From NCBI RefSeq assembly GCF_000300335.1, contig NZ_AMRM01000012.1, positions 62,001 through 126,000 of the forward strand: a DNA stretch of 64,000 bases. The letters run 5' to 3'. The stretch comes from Nitratireductor pacificus pht-3B (GTDB taxonomy: Bacteria > Pseudomonadota > Alphaproteobacteria > Rhizobiales > Rhizobiaceae). Of the stretch, positions 1-8,368 are shown in pieces (positions within the stretch are counted from its first letter, which is position 1; each line of letters starts with the position of its first letter). The notes under the pieces are model-generated. The model was not told the origin of the DNA, did not search any database, and saw only the letters and a list, made by a program, of their open reading frames with translations. The position numbers and the translations under genes are program-made.

Positions 1-107
1 GAGATGACCCCGATGGCGGTCGCAACGACGATGACGACCAGCGCCACGCATGCGACCGCGATTTCAACGCGCTGGATGGCGCGACCGACACTGTTGAAGC
101 TTAGCAT
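1..107 (-). CDS. TRAP transporter small permease (DctQ-type), N-terminal fragment
   Basis: The reverse strand from 107 encodes a protein start (MLSFNSVGRAIQRVEIAVAC...) of about 35 residues that runs off the left edge. A short amphipathic stretch leads into a long hydrophobic helix rich in Val, Ile and Ala, as in the first membrane span of DctQ-type TRAP small subunits. It lies 67 bases downstream of a DctP-type binding protein on the same strand, the usual dctP-dctQ-dctM order. The large permease would lie outside the window. The family call rests on one membrane span plus position, so it is context-supported rather than proven. Confidence 0.7.
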   Translation of the reverse strand, partial: MLSFNSVGRAIQRVEIAVACVALVVIVVATAIGVI

Positions 108-157
108 TGCGATCCCGTTGCGCGTTCGGTTGCCTGCGTCCTGCCCAATGTCCGGTA

Positions 158-175
158 AAGGCCCGGGCGGGCCTT
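158..175 (-). other. Intercistronic hairpin after the TRAP binding-protein gene
   Basis: AAGGCCC-GGGC-GGGCCTT forms a perfect 7-bp stem with a 4-nt loop directly behind the stop codon of the binding-protein gene and before the small permease gene. There is no T-run, so it is not a classical terminator. Such hairpins commonly stabilise the upstream binding-protein message relative to the permease genes. Confidence 0.5.
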
Positions 176-1161
176 CACTGGCGGAGTCCCTGGATCTCCT
201 CGAACAGGCCGGCGCGCCACAGGCCGCGCGTCTCGAAATCCTGGGCGACGGCCCGGGCACGCTCGCCGAAGGGCTCAAGGTCGATGTCGGTCAGCGTCGC
301 GCCCTCGGCAACCATCTTCTCGCGCTGTTCCGTGAACTGGTCCTGGATCAGGGAGGTGTAGAAGTCGCCGGCCTCGACGGCCGCCTGGACCAGCTGGTCC
401 CGTTCTTCGGCCGAGAGCTTCTGGTATGCGCCCTCGTTCATCATGATGTTGAACGGGGCAAGGCCGTGGTTCGTCATCGTGATGTGCGGCGCGACCTGGT
501 AGAATTTCTGCGCGTAGACGGAACTCAACGGCGCTTCCATACCATCGACAATGCCTGTCTTGAGCGCGAGGAAAGCTTCCGCGAAAGGGATGATCGTCGG
601 CTTGGCGCCGAAGGCCGACCAGGTGCTGATGAAGGACTCGATGTCCGGCATCCGAAGCTTCTTGCCGTTGACGTCATCGATCGAGCCGACGGCGTCGCGT
701 GTCAAAAGGACGCGCGGCAGGCGGTACCAGTTGTCGGCCAGGATACGCACATCCTTCTGGGCAAGCATCTCGTCGCGCATGGCCGCATAGGTGCCCGACG
801 CCTGGAACGCCTTGAGGTGATCGAGGTTCTCGAACACGAAAGGCATGGAGAGGACGGCGAAGTCCTTCACCAGATGCTGGTTCCAGTCGGCCACATTGGC
901 GAACATGTCGATGGCGCCGGTGTTGATCATGTCGATCATCGAGCGCTCGTCACCCAGCTGCCCGGCCGGGTACACGGTGACGGTGACGCTGCCCCCGGAC
1001 TTCTCGGATGCAAGCTCCGCGAAGCGTTCCAGCGCCTGGACCTCGAAGCTGTTCGGCGCATGAACACCGCCCAGCTTCAGCGCAGCGGCGTTGACTGCCG
1101 GGGCCATCATTGCGGAAGCGGCGAGAACCATCGCTCCCAGCCAGTTTGAATTGATCCTCAC
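175..1161 (-). CDS. TRAP transporter substrate-binding protein (DctP family)
   Basis: This is a periplasmic solute-binding protein of about 328 residues for a tripartite ATP-independent periplasmic (TRAP) carrier, which usually captures organic acids for Na+-driven uptake. It has an N-terminal signal peptide ending near ...SAMMAPAVNAAA. A DctP-type body follows: LGGVHAPNSFEVQALERFAE, VTVYPAGQLGDERSMIDMI and, later, FVFENLDHLKAF. Start choice: a GGGAGG Shine-Dalgarno at 1168-1173 directly abuts an ATG at 1167, but lies 6 nt from a GTG at 1161 (VRINSNWLG), so the GTG has the better spacing; the ATG remains possible. The gene is followed by the small permease on the same strand. The substrate cannot be told from sequence. 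Confidence 0.9.
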   Translation of the reverse strand: MRINSNWLGAMVLAASAMMAPAVNAAALKLGGVHAPNSFEVQALERFAELASEKSGGSVTVTVYPAGQLGDERSMIDMINTGAIDMFANVADWNQHLVKDFAVLSMPFVFENLDHLKAFQASGTYAAMRDEMLAQKDVRILADNWYRLPRVLLTRDAVGSIDDVNGKKLRMPDIESFISTWSAFGAKPTIIPFAEAFLALKTGIVDGMEAPLSSVYAQKFYQVAPHITMTNHGLAPFNIMMNEGAYQKLSAEERDQLVQAAVEAGDFYTSLIQDQFTEQREKMVAEGATLTDIDLEPFGERARAVAQDFETRGLWRAGLFEEIQGLRQ

Positions 1162-1207
1162 GTCCATCCTCCCAACAAGCTGAATCAAAATCTCTGCGAC
1201 AAAAGAT

Positions 1208-1226
1208 CATGGATCAATGATCCATG
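1208..1226. promoter_or_regulatory. Perfect 19-bp palindrome, candidate GntR/FCD-type operator of the TRAP operon
   Basis: CATGGATCA-A-TGATCCATG has perfect 9-bp arms around a single A, 46 bases upstream of the GTG start of the TRAP binding-protein gene. Its length, symmetry and position resemble operators of FadR/FCD-type GntR repressors, which often control TRAP operons. No such regulator lies next to it inside the window, so the binder is inferred. Confidence 0.55.
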
Positions 1227-1780
1227 TCAAGCGGAAGCAGTCGCCCCTTTGGGGCGGCCGGAAGTCGCCGCTCCTCGGCCTGGAGCGCCGAACCATGCTT
1301 TTGAGCCGGAAACGGCGCACGGTTCCCGGAGTTTCCCTATGGTCGCGAGCCGGACAGGAAACTCCGGCCGGGAGTGACCCGCCTCGTCAGATGATTGCCG
1401 ACCGCGCCCCTGTTCAGCACGGGTCCCAGCCCCGGTATCGAGCCGACCATCCGCAAGCGCCAGCGCGCCGCCGCCTGACGATCCCCCCGCCGCCGCTCCC
1501 TGTTGCCGCCTGGGCGCATGGTTGCAAGACCCTCGGGAACGAAGCCATGCTTCCTCTACCGTCACGGTCCCGCCCACCCAGCATGACGCGACCACGGACC
1601 GCATGCGCGACAAACATGATAATTCTAATCAGCTATTGCGCAGGGCAGGATCCGGTGCTAACCGATTGGTTGGTAACATACCAATATCTCGGAGATGACG
1701 ATGGGAGTTCGGAGCAGGCTGGCGTCTGAAGGCGGCCGGCAAAGACGGGTGGCGAACCCGTTCGGTATCCGCGGGATGAC
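1227..1780. other. Intergenic region with paired dyads upstream of the MFS operon
   Basis: This is about 550 bases between the divergent TRAP and MFS operons. I see no convincing gene: the open frames here are compositionally biased and have no family resemblance. Two adjacent dyads stand out, AACC-GATT-GGTT at 1660-1671 and TTGGTA-ACA-TACCAA at 1670-1684. They overlap by two bases and lie about 100 bases before the MFS start. They are candidate operators for the TetR regulator encoded as the last gene of that operon. Confidence 0.45.
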
Positions 1781-3070
1781 ATGCGTCACCAGCTCGTCTC
1801 CGATGCGCGTGCCTCCCCCGGCGCAGACCTGCTGCGCCCGCCGTTTCGGCGAAACCCGGGTCCGCTTCTGATGACCCGGGAAAAAAGCTTCCGCATCGAA
1901 GCGCTGCCGCTGCTGGGCGCGCTCGCCGCCAACGCAGCGGCGCAATCCTTCATTCTGGTCGTGCTGCCCCCGCTTGGCCGCGACCTCGGCTTCTCGCCGA
2001 TGGAAACGGGGCTTCTGCTCGGCCTGACGGCGCTTGTTCTGCTCATATCGGCTCCGGTCTGGGGCCATGTGAGCGAGACGCGCGGCCGCCGCTTCGTGCT
2101 GCTGGCGGGACTTGCCGGCGCGGCGCTCGGCCCGGCCCTGATGGCGGCCGTGATCGCACTCCGGCTCGACGGCGCCCTCGACCAGCTGCCGGCATTCGCC
2201 TTGCTGTTTGCGGCGAGGACGGGACAATCCCTCCTCGCTGGCGGCCTGCTGCCCGCCGCCCAGGCCTGGATGTCGGACCGCACGACGCAGGAGCGCCGCG
2301 CCGAAGGCATGGGGCTTCTCGGCGCATCCTATGGGATCGGCGGCATCGCCGGCGCGGGCGTCGCCTACGCTCTGGGCGGGACCGCGCCGACCCTGGCACT
2401 GGCCGGGCTCGCCGCGACCGTCCTCGTCGGCTTCGTTCTGGTCCGGCGCTCGGTTTTCGACCGCAGGCGCGAGGACGCGACCCCCGGCATGCCCGCAAGG
2501 ATCCTTCCGCTCCTGCGTCTGGTCTGGCCCTTCCTGTGCGTGACGTTCCTGGGCGTCGCCGTCTACGGCGTCGCGCAGCATGTCACCGCATTGCGGCTCG
2601 AAGACAGCTTCGGCTTCGCCCGCACCGACGCGATCTCGCGGGCAGGCGGCGCGCTGATGGGCGCCGCCCTGGTCATGGCGCTCGTCCAGACCTACGGACT
2701 GCGACGGCTGAGGCTCCCGCCGCGCCGGCTTGCCCTGCTTGGTGCCGGCGTCGCAGGGGCAGCGATGACGGGCATGGTTCTGGCGACCGATGCGCTTGTC
2801 CTCACCATCGCCTTGCTGGCGATGGGCGCAGCGCTCGGACTGCTGCTGCCGGGCAATCTCGCGCAGCTCAGCCTGACCGCCGGACAGCGGGCGCAAGGCC
2901 GCGCCGCCGGCGTCAACGCCGTGGCGCAGGGACTCGGAATGGCCGCGGGGCCGATCGCTGGCGCAGCTCTGCATCGCTTGTCGCCGGTCGCTCCTTCGCT
3001 CGCGGCAGCCGGCATGATGGCAACCGCCGCACTCGTGATACTGACCACCCGCAGGGAGAATGGCCGATGA
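1781..3070 (+). CDS. Major facilitator superfamily transporter
   Basis: This is a 12-helix MFS permease, probably a drug or metabolite exporter. After a hydrophilic N-terminus come alternating hydrophobic spans with the MFS loop 2-3 signature in the form WGHVSETRGRRFVLL, and a central charged loop (VRRSVFDRRREDATPGMP) separating two six-helix halves. The start at 1781 has GGGA four bases upstream; an in-frame ATG at 1871 would remove a 30-residue polar extension and is also possible. The stop overlaps the next gene's ATG (ATGA at 3067-3070), so the two are translationally coupled. Operon mates are a methyltransferase, a saccharopine-dehydrogenase-like enzyme and a TetR regulator. The substrate is unknown. 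Confidence 0.88.
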   Translation: MRHQLVSDARASPGADLLRPPFRRNPGPLLMTREKSFRIEALPLLGALAANAAAQSFILVVLPPLGRDLGFSPMETGLLLGLTALVLLISAPVWGHVSETRGRRFVLLAGLAGAALGPALMAAVIALRLDGALDQLPAFALLFAARTGQSLLAGGLLPAAQAWMSDRTTQERRAEGMGLLGASYGIGGIAGAGVAYALGGTAPTLALAGLAATVLVGFVLVRRSVFDRRREDATPGMPARILPLLRLVWPFLCVTFLGVAVYGVAQHVTALRLEDSFGFARTDAISRAGGALMGAALVMALVQTYGLRRLRLPPRRLALLGAGVAGAAMTGMVLATDALVLTIALLAMGAALGLLLPGNLAQLSLTAGQRAQGRAAGVNAVAQGLGMAAGPIAGAALHRLSPVAPSLAAAGMMATAALVILTTRRENGR

Positions 3071-3738
3071 CCGCGTTTCCGGACCAGGCGGCGCTGGACT
3101 ACGACAAGAGGATCCTGCGGCTGGTGCCCGGCTACCGGGTGGCCCTCGACCTGATGGCCTGCCAACTGGCGAGCAGGACAACCGGCGAGCCCCGCATCCT
3201 CGTGCCGGGCTGCGGCACCGGGGCAGAGATCATCGCGCTGGCGCGGCATCTCCCCGACGCCCGCTTCACGGGGTTCGATCCTTCGGAAGGAATGCTCGGC
3301 GTTGCGCGGGCACGCACGGCGGCAGCGGGCATCGGGGAGCGAACCGCGCTCACGCACGGCATGCTGCACGACCTCCCCGACGAGCCCCATCACGATGCGG
3401 CGACCGTCTCGCTCGTGCTGCATTTCCTGCCTGACGACGGAACCAAGCTGACATTCCTGACCGGCATCGCGCGCCGTCTGGTTCCCGGCGCTCCGCTCCT
3501 GCTCTTCGATGCAATCGACAGGAACGGCGACGACGATACGCTGCGCATCTGGCTGCAGTCGCAGGGGCATGACGCGGAAACGGTCGAATCCGTGCTCCGG
3601 CGCATGCGCGGGCAATGGTACCGGACGACAGCGGAACGCCTGGACCAGCTGCTCGCCGATGCGGGTTTCGGCGAGGCAAGGACCTGGTTTCGGGCGTGCG
3701 GCTTTCACGGTGTTTGTGCGGAACGGAGGCAGGCCTGA
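3067..3738 (+). CDS. Class I SAM-dependent methyltransferase
   Basis: A 223-residue methyltransferase. The glycine-rich SAM-binding motif I is clear (RILVPGCGTGAEIIALARHL), followed by the acidic motif II (ARFTGFDPSEGML) and the ribose-proximal region LTHGMLHDLPDEPHHDAATVS. The fold matches small-molecule methyltransferases (Methyltransf_11/25-like) rather than RNA or DNA enzymes. It starts with an ATGA overlap with the MFS gene, and its own TGA overlaps the ATG of the next gene (3736-3740), so the three are tightly coupled. It may modify the compound that the MFS protein exports; that is inference from context only. Confidence 0.85.
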   Translation: MTAFPDQAALDYDKRILRLVPGYRVALDLMACQLASRTTGEPRILVPGCGTGAEIIALARHLPDARFTGFDPSEGMLGVARARTAAAGIGERTALTHGMLHDLPDEPHHDAATVSLVLHFLPDDGTKLTFLTGIARRLVPGAPLLLFDAIDRNGDDDTLRIWLQSQGHDAETVESVLRRMRGQWYRTTAERLDQLLADAGFGEARTWFRACGFHGVCAERRQA

Positions 3739-4781
3739 TGAGCGGCAAGGACGGAATCCTCATCGTCGGTGGCTATGGCCATGTCGGGCTGGACATCGCC
3801 ACCCGGCTTTCGCGCCCGCAGTTCCCACCCGTCAGGCTGGCGGGGCGGAATGCCGCGAAGGCACGCGAGGCGGCGGCATCCCTCGGCTGCGGCGGCGTCC
3901 ACATCGATCTCGAGGATCAGACGACCTGGGACCACGCGCTCGAGGGGATCAACGTCGTGGTGGTCTGCATCGACCAGGACGACGCCCGCTTCCCGGCCCA
4001 TTTCCTGGCAAGGGGCATGGCCTATGTCGACATCACCGCAAGCGATCCCTTCTTCCGGGAGGTCGAAGCGCTTGATGAGCTCGCCCGGGAAAAAGGCGGC
4101 AGCGCGATCCTGTCCGTCGGCCTCGCGCCCGGCCTGACCAACCTCCTGGTCAAGGCATGCGCCGACGGTCTGGAGCACCCAATGCGGGCGCGTATCGGCA
4201 TCATGCTCGGCCTCGGCGACGCGCATGGACCCGCCGCGATCGCCTGGACGCTGGAACAGTTCCGCTCCTTCCGCGGAAGAGCCATGCCGGTGGAAACGAT
4301 GCCCTTCGGCGCGCCGCCGCGGAACCATCCGGCAATTCCCTTCGATTTCGCTGACCAGCATGTGGTGCGCCGCACCCTTGGCCTGACCGCGGCGAGCACC
4401 CTGCTGACGTTCGACTCGCCTCTTCTTGCCCGCCTGACGTTTCCCCTACTGAGGTTCATCGCCGCGACCCCGTGGCTGAGCAGGTTCGCCGCGAAGGCCA
4501 TGCTCCGCTTTCGCGTCGGGTCCGATCGCGCCGCTCTCGCCGTCGAGGTGCAGGGACGCGACGGATCGCAGCGGGCGCAGCTTGAGGGACGCAAGGAGGC
4601 GCGGATCACCGCGCTGGTCACCGCACTCGCGGTCGAGCACATCCTTCGCACTGGCGCTCCGGCCGGCGTGCGTCATATAGAACAGGTCCTGTCGATCGAA
4701 ACCCTGGCCCCGGCTCTTCGCGAGCATGGCGTCGTGCTTCGCCTGCCGGACCGTCCGGCGCCCGGGAACGGAGCGGGATAG
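3738..4781 (+). CDS. Saccharopine dehydrogenase-like NAD(P)-binding oxidoreductase
   Basis: A 347-residue protein with an N-terminal Rossmann motif, ILIVGGYGHVGLDIATRLSR, followed by LAGRNAAKAREAAASLGC and the loop VCIDQDDARFPAHFLARGMAYVDITA. This is the pattern of the Sacchrp_dh_NADP domain. It lacks the full C-terminal domain of true saccharopine dehydrogenases and resembles short bacterial relatives found in secondary-metabolism clusters. It is coupled by stop-start overlap to the methyltransferase before it. The TetR gene follows 27 bases later. The reaction is unknown; an NAD(P)-dependent oxidoreduction is likely. Confidence 0.8.
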   Translation: MSGKDGILIVGGYGHVGLDIATRLSRPQFPPVRLAGRNAAKAREAAASLGCGGVHIDLEDQTTWDHALEGINVVVVCIDQDDARFPAHFLARGMAYVDITASDPFFREVEALDELAREKGGSAILSVGLAPGLTNLLVKACADGLEHPMRARIGIMLGLGDAHGPAAIAWTLEQFRSFRGRAMPVETMPFGAPPRNHPAIPFDFADQHVVRRTLGLTAASTLLTFDSPLLARLTFPLLRFIAATPWLSRFAAKAMLRFRVGSDRAALAVEVQGRDGSQRAQLEGRKEARITALVTALAVEHILRTGAPAGVRHIEQVLSIETLAPALREHGVVLRLPDRPAPGNGAG

Positions 4782-4808
4782 AAGAACGCGCATTCGGGAG
4801 TCCTGATC

Positions 4809-5354
4809 TTGCCCAGCCAGCAGAAGAACACCCGCCAGCTGATCCTCGACACCGCGCTCGACATCGTCGAGACGGAAGGGATGAAGGCGCTGACGCAGCC
4901 GAGGATCGCCAGGCTCTCCGGAATCCGCCAGTCGCATCTGACCTACTACTTCCCCCGCAAGGCGGAGCTCTATCTGGCGCTGCTCGACGCCTCGCATGAG
5001 CGGGCCGAACGCACCGGCGGCGGGGAACCCCCGACGCTGGAGGCGATGCTCGCCACCCTGTTCTTCGAACCGGAGCGGATGCGCTTCTTTCTATCGATCC
5101 TGCTGGAAGTGGGCGGCGACCCGGATCTGCTGCCGGTCATGCGCGACCATGCCGCGGGGCTGGCCGCCGAGATCGCGGCGCGGCTTGGCCGCGGGCCGGA
5201 CGATCCGGACATCCTCGCCTTCGTGGACGAATTGCGCGGCTTTGCCCTGCGGGCGCTGATGTCTCCGGAGCTGGCGAGGGACGGGCTTGGGCAGTTGCGC
5301 ACCCTTGCAGGCAAGCATGGCCTGACCCTAGATCCGCCTTCCGGCGACCCCTGA
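4809..5354 (+). CDS. TetR/AcrR family transcriptional regulator
   Basis: A 181-residue regulator. The N-terminal DNA-binding domain is typical: TRQLILDTALDIVETEGMKALTQPRIARLSGIRQSHLTYYFPRKAELYLALL. The C-terminal ligand domain is divergent. The only reasonable start is TTG at 4809, with GGGAG eight bases upstream. It is the last gene of the MFS-methyltransferase-oxidoreductase operon and probably represses it through the dyads at 1660-1684. Its 3' end overlaps that of the convergent LysR gene by 27 bases. Confidence 0.88.
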   Translation: MPSQQKNTRQLILDTALDIVETEGMKALTQPRIARLSGIRQSHLTYYFPRKAELYLALLDASHERAERTGGGEPPTLEAMLATLFFEPERMRFFLSILLEVGGDPDLLPVMRDHAAGLAAEIAARLGRGPDDPDILAFVDELRGFALRALMSPELARDGLGQLRTLAGKHGLTLDPPSGDP

Positions 5355-6278
5355 TTCCTCCGCGAAGATCCGGGCCTGCTGGTCGAGCGCCGCCCACAGC
5401 TTGCGGACGGAAGAACGCCGCGTTTCACGCAGCGAGAACAGCCTCACTTCCAGGCTGACCTGCCATTCGGGGCCGCCGACGCCGATCAGTTCACCCCGGT
5501 CGAGCGCGTCCCGGGCGCAGCTCTCCGGCAGCAGCGTCATCGCCCTGTAGCGCAGCGCCATGCGTTTCAGCACCTCCGAAGTGGGGCTTTCTCCCAACCG
5601 TCGAAAGACGACCGGCGTCGCCCTGTTTCTCCGCAGCAGGAGCTGCTCCACACCGGCGAAATAGCCGTCGGGAGAGTACCCCATGAAGGGGAAACCCTGC
5701 GCCTCGTCCGGCGACGCCGGATCGTAGAGCGCCGTTCCGTCTTCCATCGTCGGCGACACCAGCAGCATGGGTTCGAAGGTCAGGACCCTCGAATCGAAGC
5801 GCGAAGCCTCGAACAGGAGCGGCACGTCGCTATGCGCATATTGCAGCACCAGGTCGATCTCGCCCTCGGCCAGGTGATGCACCATGTCGTGGAAGTTCTG
5901 GGTGAAGATATGCGTCGTGAAATGCCCGGTAAGAGGTTCCAGCCCGTGCAGCCAGTCCGGGATGAAGTTGAGGTTCAGCGTGGTCGCCGCGGCTATGCGC
6001 AGGTCGGGCCGGTTCACGTGGACGCTCTGCTGAAACTGCGCGCGGTCCGCATAAAGCGAGGAAACGATGCTCTCGGCCGTCTCGCGAAAGGCGCGCCCCT
6101 CGTCCGTCAGCGTCACCGGATAGGTGCGCCGGTCGAAGAGCGCGACCCCCAGCCAGCTCTCCAGCGCCCTGATGCGGCGGCTGAAGGCGGGCTGGGTAAC
6201 GTTCCGCTCTTCCGAGGCGCGCGAGAAATTGCGCGTCTGGGCGAGCGTCAGGAAGTCTTCCAGCCATTTGGTTTCCAT
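5328..6278 (-). CDS. LysR family transcriptional regulator
   Basis: A regulator of about 316 residues with an N-terminal winged helix-turn-helix (METKWLEDFLTLAQTRNFSRASEERNVTQPAFSRRIRALE) and a periplasmic-binding-protein-like effector domain. The start at 6278 matches the usual LysR N-terminus; an upstream in-frame start would add 12 atypical residues. It diverges from the peptide-import operon beginning at 6463. An inverted repeat with T-N11-A geometry lies between them (6324-6340). It most likely activates that operon in response to an imported peptide or its product. Confidence 0.92.
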   Translation of the reverse strand: METKWLEDFLTLAQTRNFSRASEERNVTQPAFSRRIRALESWLGVALFDRRTYPVTLTDEGRAFRETAESIVSSLYADRAQFQQSVHVNRPDLRIAAATTLNLNFIPDWLHGLEPLTGHFTTHIFTQNFHDMVHHLAEGEIDLVLQYAHSDVPLLFEASRFDSRVLTFEPMLLVSPTMEDGTALYDPASPDEAQGFPFMGYSPDGYFAGVEQLLLRRNRATPVVFRRLGESPTSEVLKRMALRYRAMTLLPESCARDALDRGELIGVGGPEWQVSLEVRLFSLRETRRSSVRKLWAALDQQARIFAEESGVAGRRI

Positions 6279-6323
6279 GGTCCGGAAAGCACCATGCCAG
6301 CATGAAACAGACAAGCATCAAAT

Positions 6324-6340
6324 TATGCCGAATCGGCATA
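6324..6340. promoter_or_regulatory. LysR-type operator (T-N11-A dyad)
   Basis: TATGCCGA-A-TCGGCATA is a perfect 17-base palindrome between the divergent lysR gene (start 6278) and the ABC operon (start 6463). It contains T-N11-A (T6326 to A6338), the classical LTTR recognition geometry. Its location fits both autoregulation and activation of the transporter operon. Confidence 0.65.
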
Positions 6341-6462
6341 GTCCATGCGAAAATGGCGTTGGCCACCTTCCTTCCCGACGGTTTCACTGGCGGCACGGCG
6401 CGGCAACAAGCGCTGCGGTATTCGGGAGAGGGAACGGCGTACGGGTGGAAGCACAGTCCAAC

Positions 6463-8325
6463 ATGGCGGCGGCGAACGTTCTCGAACTCGCCGGCCTCGA
6501 CATCTCATTCGGCCACGGCGACTACACGTTCAACGCCGTTCGCAGCCTGTCGCTGGAGGTAAAGCGCGGCGAAACAGTGGCGATCGTCGGCGAATCGGGA
6601 TCCGGAAAATCCGTCAGCGCGCTGTCGATCATGCGCCTGGTGGAATTCGGTGGCGGCCGGATCGAGGGCGGCAGGATTCGCTTCCGCCGGCGCGACGGAC
6701 GCGAAATCGACCTGGCGTCGCTCGATCCGGAAGAGGCGCGGCGCATTCGCGGCAACGAGATCGCCATGATCTTCCAGGAGCCGATGACCTCGCTCAATCC
6801 GGTCTTCACCATCGGCGACCAGATTGTCGAAGCCATTGTGACGCATCAGAAGAAAAGCCGGCGCGAGGCGGCGAAGATCGCGCTGGACATGCTCCAGCGC
6901 GTCCGCATCCCCGATGCCGCGCAGGTGATGAAGCGGCACCCTCATCAGCTGTCGGGTGGCATGCGCCAGCGCGTCATGATCGCGATGGCCCTGTCCTGCA
7001 AGCCGCAGCTTCTGATCGCCGACGAACCGACCACGGCGCTCGACGTCACGATCCAGGCGCAGATCCTGCGGCTGATCCGCGAGTTGCAGCAGGAACAATC
7101 CATGTCGGTCGTGTTCATCACGCATGACATGGGCGTCGTTGCGGAAGTGGCCGACCGGGTGGTGGTCATGTATCGCGGCGAGAAGGTGGAGGAAGGCGAC
7201 GTCGAGACGGTCTTCCGCTCGCCCAGCCATCCCTATACGAAAGCGCTTCTGAAGGCGGTTCCCCATCTGGGGGCGATGCGCGGCACCAGCGCCCCGGCGC
7301 CCTTCCCGGTGCCGGGCAAGAGCGACGAGGCTCCGGCTGCGCCTGCCGCTCCGGCGGCGCCCATCGCCTATGACAGCGAACCGCTCCTTTCCGTTCGCGG
7401 CCTGACGACCCGTTTCGACATCGGCGAAGGCCTGTTCGGCCGCATTACGAAACGCGTTCACGCGGTCGAAGGCCTGAACCTCGACATCTGGCCGGGCGAG
7501 ACCCTGGGTCTTGTCGGGGAATCGGGATGCGGAAAATCCACCACGGGCCGCTCGATCCTGCGTCTGGTGGAAGCCGAGGCGACGAAGCTGCGCTTCGACG
7601 GCGAAGACCTGACCCGCCTGTCGAAGAGCGACCTCCAGAAGCTGCGCCGTCGCATCCAGTTCGTGTTCCAGGACCCCTATGCGTCGCTCAATCCCCGGCT
7701 GACCGTCGGATACTCCATCTCCGAGCCGATGCTGCTGCATGGGCTGGAGGACCGGCGCAATGCCTTCGACAAGGCCGTCTGGCTGCTCGAGCAGGTCGGG
7801 CTCCAGGCCGACCATGCGAACCGCTATCCGCATGCCTTTTCCGGCGGCCAGCGGCAGCGCATCGCCATTGCACGCGCGCTCGGCACCGATCCGAAGCTGA
7901 TCATCGCCGACGAGGCGGTTTCCGCGCTCGACGTTTCGGTCCAGGCGCAGGTGATCAACCTGCTGATGGATCTTCAGGCGCGTTTCGGCCTCGCCTATCT
8001 GTTCATCTCGCACGACATGGCCGTCGTGGAGCGGATCAGCCACCGCGTCGCGGTCATGTATCTGGGGCAGGTCGTCGAGACCGGACCGCGCGCTTCCGTG
8101 TTCGAGGATCCGCGGCATCCCTACACCAGGCGGCTCATGTCGGCGGCCCCGGTGCCGGACCCGCAGAAGCGGATCACCGACCGGCCGCTGATTACCGGCG
8201 AGGTGCCGAGCCCCGTCCATCCGATCGGCAATCCGCCGGCCATCAACGAGATGCTCGAAGTCGGGCCACGGCACTTCGTGGCGCGCGAGGAGAACGGCGG
8301 GCGGCCAGCGCACCGCGCCGCATGA
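6463..8325 (+). CDS. Fused double ATPase of a peptide/Opp-type ABC importer
   Basis: About 620 residues containing two complete ABC ATPase domains in tandem, equivalent to DppD plus DppF in one chain. Domain 1 has Walker A GESGSGKS, the Q-loop segment [12 protein letters not shown], signature LSGGMRQRV and Walker [13 protein letters not shown]. Domain 2 has [29 protein letters not shown] and [11 protein letters not shown]. An Ala/Pro-rich linker joins them, and each half ends with the oligopeptide-transporter C-terminal segment ([24 protein letters not shown]). The start is placed at ATG 6463; an in-frame GTG at 6445 is an alternative. It is the first gene of an importer-peptidase operon under a LysR-type box. 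Confidence 0.92.
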   Translation: MAAANVLELAGLDISFGHGDYTFNAVRSLSLEVKRGETVAIVGESGSGKSVSALSIMRLVEFGGGRIEGGRIRFRRRDGREIDLASLDPEEARRIRGNEIAMIFQEPMTSLNPVFTIGDQIVEAIVTHQKKSRREAAKIALDMLQRVRIPDAAQVMKRHPHQLSGGMRQRVMIAMALSCKPQLLIADEPTTALDVTIQAQILRLIRELQQEQSMSVVFITHDMGVVAEVADRVVVMYRGEKVEEGDVETVFRSPSHPYTKALLKAVPHLGAMRGTSAPAPFPVPGKSDEAPAAPAAPAAPIAYDSEPLLSVRGLTTRFDIGEGLFGRITKRVHAVEGLNLDIWPGETLGLVGESGCGKSTTGRSILRLVEAEATKLRFDGEDLTRLSKSDLQKLRRRIQFVFQDPYASLNPRLTVGYSISEPMLLHGLEDRRNAFDKAVWLLEQVGLQADHANRYPHAFSGGQRQRIAIARALGTDPKLIIADEAVSALDVSVQAQVINLLMDLQARFGLAYLFISHDMAVVERISHRVAVMYLGQVVETGPRASVFEDPRHPYTRRLMSAAPVPDPQKRITDRPLITGEVPSPVHPIGNPPAINEMLEVGPRHFVAREENGGRPAHRAA

Positions 8326-8368
8326 GACACCCCTTTGAGAAACACGATCAACCTGGGAGGAAGATGAC

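Noticed and set aside
1217-1729. Open frame of 170 codons in the TRAP/MFS intergenic region
   Set aside because: It starts within the palindrome region, is rich in Pro/Arg/Ser typical of non-coding GC-rich DNA and resembles no family.
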